Assembly (NCBI GenBank): GCA_030613445.1
Contig: JAUWLY010000012.1
Coordinates: 1-22,261, forward strand
From: Candidatus Stahliibacteriota bacterium
GTDB lineage: Bacteria > Hydrothermota > Tepidihabitantia > SM23-42
Length of the DNA stretch: 22,261 bases
Direction of reading: 5' to 3'
Position 1 is the stretch's first letter, and each line of letters starts with the position of its first letter. The notes below the pieces were generated by a model, which searched no databases, was not told where the DNA came from, and saw nothing but the letters and a program-made list of their open reading frames with translations. Below are positions 7,103 to 13,394 of the stretch, in pieces. The translations under genes were made by a program, and so were the position numbers.

Positions 7103-7160
7103 AAGATAAGATAAACGATCGAAACGGACTAAACGCTATTAACGATTTAAATTCCATCCC

Positions 7161-7184
7161 GCACTTTATCAAAAGTAAAAGTGC
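7161..7184. repeat. Stem-loop GCACTTT-N10-AAAGTGC
   Basis: Perfect 7-bp inverted repeat, 7161-7167 with 7178-7184, loop of 10 A-rich bases. No T-run follows on either strand, so it is not called a terminator. Confidence 0.65.
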
Positions 7185-7313
7185 GTGGATCCCTTCCAGT
7201 GTCGTGTACTCCTTTCCATGCTCTGCATCACTTCCAATCCGTTAGGATTCAAGAGGTAATACAGTAATCGTGTAACGGAGATAAGTCGCTCGCTTCTCTA
7301 ATACCACACTGTC

Positions 7314-7336
7314 ATTGCCCGACTCGATCGGGCAAT
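7314..7336. repeat. Palindrome ATTGCCCGA-N5-TCGGGCAAT
   Basis: Perfect 9-bp inverted repeat (7314-7322 with 7328-7336) preceded by GTC and followed by CC. It resembles the dispersed GTCATTGC...GCAATC palindromic elements seen in many bacterial genomes; that similarity is from memory and not a database result. Confidence 0.75.
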
Positions 7337-7383
7337 CCAGTCTTTACACCGAATACACCGACAGTTATTAAGTTATTGTCGCT

Positions 7384-7411
7384 CTACTCCTTACTCCTTA
7401 CGCCCTACTCT
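7384..7411. repeat. Four tandem 7-bp units, consensus YTACTCC
   Basis: CTACTCC, TTACTCC, TTACGCC, CTACTCT in direct succession. The period is the same as in the CATNNGC tract at 226-302, but the unit sequence differs. Confidence 0.7.
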
Positions 7412-7420
7412 TTTGTAGTC

Positions 7421-7436
7421 GCCTGATTTATCAGGC
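7421..7436. repeat. 16-bp palindrome GCCTGAT-TT-ATCAGGC
   Basis: Perfect 7-bp arms with a 2-base centre, immediately followed by AGCTTCAGG. It could be a hairpin or a dimer-binding site; nothing distinguishes these. Confidence 0.65.
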
Positions 7437-7448
7437 AGCTTCAGGAGC

Positions 7449-7512
7449 AAAGCGACATGACTTCAACGCAGTGTGTCTTCAGCGAAGCATGTCTCCGGCG
7501 TAGCGTGTTTCC
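7449..7512 (-). repeat. Array of four 16-bp repeats in inverse orientation
   Basis: Read on the minus strand from 7512 down: GGAAACACGCTACGCC, GGAGACATGCTTCGCT, GAAGACACACTGCGTT, GAAGTCATGTCGCTTT. Phase is exactly 16 bp in all four. Consensus GRAGACAYGCTNCGCY matches the forward units at 7001-7058. The array ends 4 bp before the -35 box of valS. Confidence 0.8.
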
Positions 7513-7516
7513 CTAA

Positions 7517-7544
7517 TTGACATCATGAGAATATTAACTATAGT
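7517..7544 (+). promoter_or_regulatory. Promoter of valS, predicted leaderless
   Basis: TTGACA (7517-7522), 16-bp spacer, TATAGT (7539-7544), then 6 bases to the start codon at 7551. The usual initiation distance places the first transcribed base on the A of the ATG. No Shine-Dalgarno is present. Confidence 0.75.
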
Positions 7545-7550
7545 TATGCT

Positions 7551-10184
7551 ATGGAGGAATTTCCGAGCAAATATGATCCTCAAAGCATTGAGGATCATTG
7601 GTATGAATTCTGGCTGAAGGCAAAACTTTTCACGCCTAATCCGCAGTCAAAAAGACCACCCTATACAGTAATGATACCACTACCCAATGTTACAGGTCGA
7701 TTGACTCTGGGGCATACCCTGAATAACTCTATCCAGGACATTCTTATCAGATATAATAAGCTGACCGGGCATGAAACCTTATGGATGATGGGTATGGACC
7801 ATGCTGGTATCGCTACTCAAGTTGTTGTCGAAGATAAACTACTAAAAAAAGGCACTAAAAAAGAGGATTTAGGCAGAGAAAAATTCGTCCAGGAGATATG
7901 GAAATGGAAAGAAGAGTACGCCACGACGATCCGAAAACAATTGAAAAAAATGGGGTTTGCGCTTGACTGGTCACGCGAACAATTCACCCTATCAGAAGAT
8001 TATTCCAAGAAAGTAATCAAGGTATTCGTAGATCTGTACAAGAAAGGTCTTGTCTATCGTGGTGAATACATAATTAACTGGTGCCCGCGTTGTCTATCTG
8101 CTTTATCTGATGAACAAGTCGAAACTGAAGAAGAGCCGGGTAAGCTTTTTTACATCAAGTATCCGATAATCGGTACAGAGAAATTCATCACGGTAGCAAC
8201 AACCAGACCTGAAACCATGCTCGGTGATACCGCAATATGTGTCAATCCAAAAGACCACCGTTATAAGAAGCTCATTGGCGGCACTGTTTTATTACCGATC
8301 ATGAAGCGTTCTATCCCCATTATCGGTGATGACTATGTTGATCCGGAATTTGGTACTGGTGCATTAAAGGTTACGCCTTCTCATGATCCTTTTGACTTCA
8401 CATTGGCTAAAAAACACAATCTTGAATTTATCAATATCATGAATCCTGATGCGACCCTCAATGAAAATACTAAGGAATATAATAGATTAGACCGCTATGC
8501 AGCTCGTACAAAAATCATAGCTGCTCTGAAAAAAGAAGGGTCGCTTGAGAAAATTGAGGATTACAGACTGCCATTGGCCAAATGTGAACGCTGTCACACG
8601 GCTATTGAACCACGGATAAGTAAACAATGGTTTGTTCGCATGAAAGTATTGGCTAAACCCGCCATAGAAGTAGTAAAGAATGAAACTGTGAAGATATATC
8701 CAAAGAGGTGGATAAACCTCTACAATCATTGGATGGAGAATGTTCGGGATTGGTGTATCTCCCGGCAACTCTGGTGGGGACACAGAATACCCGTTTACTA
8801 TTGTTCAAAATGCTATGACCCAAAAAACGCAGAAACAAATAAATCCCGGAAGAACGCAGAGATGAAAATCCCGAAAGGTATGATTGTCTCAACAAGTAAA
8901 CCAAAGAAGTGTCCAGTATGCGGTTCTGATGCTATCTATCAGGACAAAGATGTTCTCGATACATGGTTCAGTTCCTGGCTCTGGCCTTTTGCTACACTTG
9001 GTTGGCCTAAACAAACCAGGGATTTCAAGAGCTTTTATCCGACCCAGACTCTCGTTACAGGCTGGGAAATTATCTATCTCTGGGTTGCACGCATGATCAT
9101 GGCCGGTTTGGAGTTTACTGGGCAAGTTCCGTTTTCAAGCGTAGTATTCCACCCCTTGATCCGGGATAAAAAGGGCAAGAAAATGTCAAAGAGCCTTGGT
9201 AATTCTCCAGATCCAATGGACTTGATCGACAAATATGGTGCTGACGCATTGCGTTACGGATTACAGCTTATTACACCAAAAGAACAGGATGTGCTATATT
9301 CTGAAAAAGCAATCGATGTGGGTCGGAAATTCTGTAATAAATTATGGAATGCAGCCCGGTTGGTCTGGATGAACCACAAGGACGATAATGAAACACCACC
9401 GTCACAACCCACTATATATGATACTTGGATCATATCAGAATTCAATGTACTGATTAAGAAAACCAATAACCATTTTTCGAATTTCGAACTCAATGCTATC
9501 GCTCGAGACATATACGATTTTGTCTGGCATACATTCTGTGACTGGTTTCTTGAGATAATTAAGATCTGTCCATCAAAAGATACCGCGAAATATCTGTTAA
9601 AGCAGATTATAATAATGCTCCACCCCTATATACCATTTATCACCGAGGAGATATATCACAAATTTAATTTCGCTAAAAAGAGTATTCTCCTTGAAGACTG
9701 GCCAAAGATAAAGGCAGTGAAAATAGATATTGCGAATGTCCGTGCGCTGAAGCGTCTGATCGAGGAGATCCGGAATATCCGTGGTCTTTTCAACCTGGAT
9801 CCAAAAGAGAAACTCTCGGTAATAATAAACACAAGCGAGGATTTCAGCAATTTCCTTGGAAAAAACCACATGGTTTTGCAGGGGCTTGCCGGACTTAAAG
9901 ACATAGATTATGACAGAACGCCAGACCAATCAGTGGCAAGTATTATCATGCCAGCTCTCGAGTGTTATATCATATTGGCTGGTATTGATATAGAACAGGA
10001 AAGGAAACGTCTCTCAACAGAGATCACCGCGCTCTCGAAGAAAATTGATGAAATTAAATACCGTTTGAATAACCCGAATTACATCCGCAAGGCTGCTCCT
10101 CCCGTTAAACAACGCGAGCAAGAACGCCTCGAAGATTTTTTGAAGAAAAAAGAGGGTATTGTTAAAGCAATAGAGAAACTATGA
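7551..10184 (+). CDS. valS: Valyl-tRNA synthetase
   Basis: The 877-aa class I synthetase charges tRNA-Val. Domains in order: Rossmann catalytic core with PLPNVTGRLTLGHTLNNS (residues 44-60), whose TLGH replaces the commoner H-x-G-H; the CP1 editing domain with TTRPETMLGDTA; W-x-I-S-R-Q-L-W-W-G-H-R-I-P-V; Cys pairs (C-P-R-C, C-E-R-C, C-S-K-C, C-P-V-C) that may bind zinc; KMSKS at 544-548 followed by LGN; a helical anticodon-binding domain; and a C-terminal coiled coil rich in K and E. Length is typical of bacterial ValRS. Start ATG 7551 is supported by the conserved K-Y-D-P N-terminus and by the promoter directly before it. Its stop overlaps the next gene by 4 nt (ATGA). Confidence 0.98.
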   Translation: MEEFPSKYDPQSIEDHWYEFWLKAKLFTPNPQSKRPPYTVMIPLPNVTGRLTLGHTLNNSIQDILIRYNKLTGHETLWMMGMDHAGIATQVVVEDKLLKKGTKKEDLGREKFVQEIWKWKEEYATTIRKQLKKMGFALDWSREQFTLSEDYSKKVIKVFVDLYKKGLVYRGEYIINWCPRCLSALSDEQVETEEEPGKLFYIKYPIIGTEKFITVATTRPETMLGDTAICVNPKDHRYKKLIGGTVLLPIMKRSIPIIGDDYVDPEFGTGALKVTPSHDPFDFTLAKKHNLEFINIMNPDATLNENTKEYNRLDRYAARTKIIAALKKEGSLEKIEDYRLPLAKCERCHTAIEPRISKQWFVRMKVLAKPAIEVVKNETVKIYPKRWINLYNHWMENVRDWCISRQLWWGHRIPVYYCSKCYDPKNAETNKSRKNAEMKIPKGMIVSTSKPKKCPVCGSDAIYQDKDVLDTWFSSWLWPFATLGWPKQTRDFKSFYPTQTLVTGWEIIYLWVARMIMAGLEFTGQVPFSSVVFHPLIRDKKGKKMSKSLGNSPDPMDLIDKYGADALRYGLQLITPKEQDVLYSEKAIDVGRKFCNKLWNAARLVWMNHKDDNETPPSQPTIYDTWIISEFNVLIKKTNNHFSNFELNAIARDIYDFVWHTFCDWFLEIIKICPSKDTAKYLLKQIIIMLHPYIPFITEEIYHKFNFAKKSILLEDWPKIKAVKIDIANVRALKRLIEEIRNIRGLFNLDPKEKLSVIINTSEDFSNFLGKNHMVLQGLAGLKDIDYDRTPDQSVASIIMPALECYIILAGIDIEQERKRLSTEITALSKKIDEIKYRLNNPNYIRKAAPPVKQREQERLEDFLKKKEGIVKAIEKL

Positions 10185-10591
10185 AATATATTGGATGGGT
10201 CGTGAGTTTTATTTTATTAATTGGAGTATTTGGGATCTATAAAACTCAATATGCCTCAATGAAAACAGATATAGATAAACTTGAAAAAGAGATCGCGATG
10301 TGGGAAAATGTCCTTAAGGGCGAAAAAGGGTTGATCGGCGATCGCAACCGCTTTCCCTCAGACCGATTCTTCAAAAACAATAAACTTACCCCTTATGGTG
10401 AAGTCGACATTCTTCGTAAATTCAGTATGGAGTATAAGAACCTCGAATTGTACATATCAGCACCGCGAGCTCTGAATCGAGCTGCCGATATCCTGCGTTT
10501 CCTGAACGAACAGCGAATTGAATACAAGATTTTGCGTTGTATTGTGGTGATTGATTCAGTCCAACGTTTTGAATACAAATTTTCCAAATGA
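10181..10591 (+). CDS. Small single-pass membrane protein of unknown function
   Basis: The 136-aa protein has one hydrophobic N-terminal helix (about residues 4-19) followed by a short predicted coiled coil (MKTDIDKLEKEIAMWENVLK) and a globular mixed segment with a basic C-terminus. The layout, helix then coiled coil then small domain, resembles inner-membrane assembly proteins such as GspM/PilO-like or FtsL/FtsB-like factors, but no family motif is recognised, so no function is assigned. Its ATG overlaps the valS stop (ATGA), so it is translationally coupled to valS and probably co-transcribed with the following gene. Confidence 0.75.
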   Translation: MKYIGWVVSFILLIGVFGIYKTQYASMKTDIDKLEKEIAMWENVLKGEKGLIGDRNRFPSDRFFKNNKLTPYGEVDILRKFSMEYKNLELYISAPRALNRAADILRFLNEQRIEYKILRCIVVIDSVQRFEYKFSK

Positions 10592-10592
10592 G

Positions 10593-10967
10593 ATGAAGCA
10601 CGGATCGTTTAGTATCTTGAGATTGAGCATACTCTCGGTGATCGCGACTATTGCCCTGGCTAATGGTCTTGAGAAAAAGAATGCCAGATTGGCAATGCTC
10701 CTCTGTATCTTCCCGGGGGGTGGACAGTACTATACAGAAAGGTATATACCGGGTATTGCTATCAGTGCAAGTGAGTTGGCGATCGGGTACTATGCTTACA
10801 AATACCACAAAGAAGAGGAGTACGGGAAGCGGAATTCCATGCTCTGGTGGGGCCTTTTTGTCTTTGGATACTCGCTCGCTGATGCCTATGTAGGCGCAAA
10901 GATGTACGGTTTTGACATTGAAGCCGACATAGATAAAGTATCTATAAGTTGTTCCTTCAAATGGTAA
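10593..10967 (+). CDS. DUF5683-like exported/membrane protein
   Basis: The 124-aa product starts at ATG 10593, two bases after the preceding stop codon; a longer in-frame start at 10551 would run into the upstream gene and is less likely. The N-terminus (MKHGSFSILRLSILSVIATI) is a clear signal sequence ending near ALANG. Then comes AMLLCIFPGGGQYYTERYIPGIAIS, the pattern P-G-x-G-Q-x-Y-x-x-R-Y-x-x-G of DUF5683 and related membrane proteins, followed by a second hydrophobic stretch (WWGLFVFGYSLADAYVGA). The function of the family is unknown. It ends the valS transcription unit. Confidence 0.75.
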   Translation: MKHGSFSILRLSILSVIATIALANGLEKKNARLAMLLCIFPGGGQYYTERYIPGIAISASELAIGYYAYKYHKEEEYGKRNSMLWWGLFVFGYSLADAYVGAKMYGFDIEADIDKVSISCSFKW

Positions 10968-10995
10968 TCGTCAACCATAATAACCGAGAGTCCTG

Positions 10996-11021
10996 AAAAA
11001 AAATCATCGCGCTAATGATTT
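10996..11021 (-). terminator. Intrinsic terminator of ligA-comFB
   Basis: On the minus strand AAATCAT (11021-11015), a 7-base loop, ATGATTT (11007-11001), then five further T. The stem is AT-rich and short, but the run of eight T from 11003 to 10996 is clear. It overlaps the last codons and stop codon of comFB. On the plus strand the A-run precedes the stem, so it does not terminate the convergent valS unit. Confidence 0.65.
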
Positions 11022-11284
11022 GGGCTAGTCTTGACCTGTTCGATAGCTTTAAGTAGTTCAACGACGACACTTGCATGAAGCTGGTCTTTGGTGAGATTGT
11101 ACATGGTCATAATGTGTCCCACGTTGCTCGATACATACATCGGTGGCAGATTATTTAAGGTCAGCGTCATAATGTCACGGTAGCAAAGATCACACCTGCA
11201 CAAATCTTTATTAGCCTCATACATATTGTCCAGTTCTTCTCGGACTATTTTCTCAATATAATTTTCATATCTTGACTGCTTCAT
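11012..11284 (-). CDS. comFB: ComFB family protein (late competence / cyclic-dinucleotide receptor family)
   Basis: The 90-aa protein has the ComFB layout: N-Y-I-E-K-I-V-R-E-E-L at the start, a Cys cluster CRCDLCYRDI (C28, C30, C33) and ALNNLPPMYVSS-type core (here TLTLNNLPPMYVSSNVGH). In Bacillus subtilis comFB lies in the comF competence operon. Cyanobacterial ComFB proteins have been reported to bind cyclic dinucleotides; whether this one does is inference. The gene overlaps the ligA stop by 4 nt (ATGA) and has its own strong ribosome binding site (GGGGAGG, about 6 nt upstream), so it is co-transcribed with ligA. Confidence 0.88.
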   Translation of the reverse strand: MKQSRYENYIEKIVREELDNMYEANKDLCRCDLCYRDIMTLTLNNLPPMYVSSNVGHIMTMYNLTKDQLHASVVVELLKAIEQVKTSPNH

Positions 11285-13299
11285 AGTAGCCTCCCCTTTT
11301 TTATTAAATCAAAGAACTCCTGCTCAGATAGAATCTTGATACCAAGTCTCTTTGCCCGTTTATATTTTGAACCTGTCTTTGACCCGTAAACAAGGTAGTC
11401 GGTTTTTTTTGAAACCGTTGTCCCTGGATGACCGCCATATTTACGCACAACTGTTTGAACCTCACTCCGGTTTACTGAACTGAGCTCACCAGTGAAGACA
11501 AATGTCTTACCACGGAATGAATTGATCTTGGCGCGCTTATGACCCGAAACAAAATGCAGACCTATCTTCTTCAGTTCGTTTATTAGTTTGAGGTTGTGCT
11601 TACTCTTAAAGTAATTTATTATGCTCTCTGCAATAACATTTCCAATCCCATTGATTTCTTCGTATTCTTCAACCTCAGCATTAATCATAGCCTCTATAGA
11701 GCCAAACACATCGACTAAGATATTGGCGCAGTTTACTCCAATATTAGGAATCCCCAGACCATATAATACTCTTGTAAAATCCCGGTCCTTACTCTGTTCA
11801 ATTGAACGCACCAAGTTCTCTGCGGATTTCTCAGCCAGTCTTTCGAGCTTTACCAGGAGATCCTTTTTAAGACGATATATATCGTCGAACCTCTTAACCA
11901 AACCTGCATCAACAAGCTGGTCCACCAAGACATCACCGAATCCTTCGATATCCATTGCTGGCCGGGAAGTAAAATGTAAAATAGCGCCTTTAAGCTGCGC
12001 TGGACACGATGCATTGACACAACGCCAGTCTGCTTCATGGGGTAACCTGACTATTTTTTCTCTGCAGACAGGACAACATCCAGGGAACTTAAAAGCCTCC
12101 TCTCTTCCCGTACGATGATTCTTTGCAACCGACACAACTTTGGGAATAACCTCTCCCCCTTTTTCAATCACTACGAGATCGTTCATCCTTATATCCTTTT
12201 TCTTAATTTCATCTTCATTGTGTAACGTGGCGCGGGAAATCGTTGAACCTGATAAAAAGACGGGCTCCAAGATAGCAACTGGGGTTATCCGACCAGTTCT
12301 ACCTACTTGTACTATTATATCAATGACTTTGGTCTTTACCTGACATGCCGGATACTTGTAAGCAATTGCCCACCGGGGACTCTTCATAGTGGTACCCAAT
12401 AACTCGCGCTGCTCATAGCTATCGACCTTTATCACCAGTCCATCCACCTCATATCCTAAGGTCTTTCTTTTGTTTTGCCATTCAGTGATATAATCATGGA
12501 CTTGTTCGACAGATGTGCATAATTTCATATGTGGGATAGTCTTAAAGCCATTTTTGCCAAGTGCTTTAAGGGTTTTATAGTGAGAGTTATACGATCCACC
12601 AGGTGAACGGGGTATAGTATGAATGAATATATCAAGACCACGCCTGGCGACCTCTTGCGCAGCAAGCAGTTTCAACGTTCCAGCAGCCGCATTGCGCGGA
12701 TTAACGAATTGTGGTAACCCTGAATCCTCCCGTTCCTTATTGAGTTTTGTAAAGGACAATACCGGTAAAAAAACCTCACCCCTCACTTCAATGTTCTTCA
12801 AAGCAGAATCTCCCGTCATAATACGCAGTGGTAAAGACCTGATCGTCCTGAGGTTCTGGGTTACGTCATCACCGCGAAGACCATCGCCCCGGGTTGAGCC
12901 AAAGACCAATTTACCGTCTTTATAAAGGAGTGCAACAGCAACCCCATCCACTTTAAGCGTAACTTCGTAGTTAACATCATGCTTAAGAACCTTTTTGACC
13001 CGTTTGTCAAACTCCTTAACGTCATCTTCTGAATATGTGTTGTCCAGACTCAACATTTTTGTCTTGTGGACCACGGTTTTAAAGCCCTTAAGCGGCGCTC
13101 CACCCACTCGCTGGGTTGGTGATTCTGGTATGATGAGTTGAGGAAAGCGTTTCTCCAATGACTCAAGGTTCTTGTACAACAGATCATACTCATAATCACT
13201 TATCAGAGGATCGTTCAATACATAATAGTGATAATTGTGCTTATCAATTTGTTTTCTTAACCGGGTAATCCCTTTTTTTGCCTGTGCAACAGTCATCAT
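11281..13299 (-). CDS. ligA: NAD+-dependent DNA ligase LigA
   Basis: The 672-aa enzyme seals nicks using NAD+. Domains in order: Ia domain with H-N-Y-H-Y-Y-V-L-N-D-P and S-D-Y-E-Y-D, adenylation domain with the AMP-accepting lysine in LKVDG (K116), OB fold, Cys4 zinc finger (C-x2-C-x14-C-x4-C), helix-hairpin-helix repeats around GLGIPNIGVNCA and INGIGNVIAESI, and a C-terminal BRCT domain (FRGKTFVFTGEL, KTDYLVYGSKTGSK). Length is typical. Start is ATG 13299 or the adjacent ATG 13296; a TTG at 13302 is less likely. There is no Shine-Dalgarno, and the -10 box ends 3 bases before 13299, which favours a leaderless mRNA beginning at or near 13296. Confidence 0.97.
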   Translation of the reverse strand: MMTVAQAKKGITRLRKQIDKHNYHYYVLNDPLISDYEYDLLYKNLESLEKRFPQLIIPESPTQRVGGAPLKGFKTVVHKTKMLSLDNTYSEDDVKEFDKRVKKVLKHDVNYEVTLKVDGVAVALLYKDGKLVFGSTRGDGLRGDDVTQNLRTIRSLPLRIMTGDSALKNIEVRGEVFLPVLSFTKLNKEREDSGLPQFVNPRNAAAGTLKLLAAQEVARRGLDIFIHTIPRSPGGSYNSHYKTLKALGKNGFKTIPHMKLCTSVEQVHDYITEWQNKRKTLGYEVDGLVIKVDSYEQRELLGTTMKSPRWAIAYKYPACQVKTKVIDIIVQVGRTGRITPVAILEPVFLSGSTISRATLHNEDEIKKKDIRMNDLVVIEKGGEVIPKVVSVAKNHRTGREEAFKFPGCCPVCREKIVRLPHEADWRCVNASCPAQLKGAILHFTSRPAMDIEGFGDVLVDQLVDAGLVKRFDDIYRLKKDLLVKLERLAEKSAENLVRSIEQSKDRDFTRVLYGLGIPNIGVNCANILVDVFGSIEAMINAEVEEYEEINGIGNVIAESIINYFKSKHNLKLINELKKIGLHFVSGHKRAKINSFRGKTFVFTGELSSVNRSEVQTVVRKYGGHPGTTVSKKTDYLVYGSKTGSKYKRAKRLGIKILSEQEFFDLIKKGRLL

Positions 13300-13302
13300 C
13301 AA

Positions 13303-13330
13303 ATTATATATATATAATATTATGAGTCAA
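13303..13330 (-). promoter_or_regulatory. Promoter of ligA-comFB, predicted leaderless
   Basis: On the minus strand TTGACT (13330-13325), 16-bp AT-only-rich spacer, perfect TATAAT (13308-13303). Seven bases further is 13296, the A of the second of two adjacent ATG codons. Confidence 0.8.
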
Positions 13331-13334
13331 CAAA

Positions 13335-13356
13335 AGCCAGAGACCTTCAACTGGCT
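13335..13356. promoter_or_regulatory. Candidate operator: AGCCAG-N10-CTGGCT between divergent promoters
   Basis: A perfect 6-bp inverted repeat (13335-13340 with 13351-13356) is centred at 13345.5. The two -35 boxes end at 13330 (ligA) and begin at 13362 (nadB), so the repeat is almost exactly midway. It could bind a dimeric regulator that controls both genes. Only the symmetry is seen; no regulator is identified in the window. Confidence 0.4.
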
Positions 13357-13361
13357 GAATA

Positions 13362-13389
13362 TTGACATTTTCGTGGTTTTGTATAGAAT
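13362..13389 (+). promoter_or_regulatory. Promoter of nadB, predicted leaderless
   Basis: TTGACA (13362-13367), 16-bp spacer, TAGAAT (13384-13389), then 5 bases to ATG 13395. Transcription would start at or within one base of the start codon; no Shine-Dalgarno is present. Confidence 0.75.
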
Positions 13390-13394
13390 TTACT

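Larger units (their letters stand above)
6976..7550. other. 575-bp intergenic region built from hairpins and degenerate repeats
   Basis: No convincing coding region is seen on either strand between fpg and valS. The region holds, in order, an array of 16-bp units (7001-7102) with two GC-rich hairpins, a stem-loop at 7161-7184, a 9-bp palindrome at 7314-7336, four 7-bp units (7384-7411), a 16-bp palindrome (7421-7436), a second array of the 16-bp units in the opposite orientation (7449-7512), and the valS promoter (7517-7544). No T-box leader sequence is seen before valS. Confidence 0.8.

Noticed and set aside
6769..7172. Two minus-strand reading frames of about 100 codons over the fpg 3' end and repeats
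   Set aside because: Half of each lies antisense to fpg and the rest is the 16-bp repeat array; composition and Cys/Ser richness are typical of shadow frames.
7001..7512. Insertion sequence bounded by inverted repeats
   Set aside because: No transposase frame, no target-site duplication and no intact terminal repeats; only degenerate arrays in opposite orientation. Kept as a repeat finding rather than a mobile element.
6976..7516. T-box or other tRNA-sensing leader of valS
   Set aside because: No AGGGTGGNACCGCG-type T-box sequence or antiterminator is visible, and the promoter at 7517-7544 predicts that this region is not in the valS mRNA.
10551..10592. Upstream in-frame start for the DUF5683-like protein
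   Set aside because: Starting at 10593 gives a clean signal peptide directly after the preceding stop codon; the longer form would put a polar tail before the signal sequence.
13362..13394. Upstream in-frame start for NadB
   Set aside because: The extra 11 codons begin within the -35 box of the promoter, and the family alignment starts at the later ATG.
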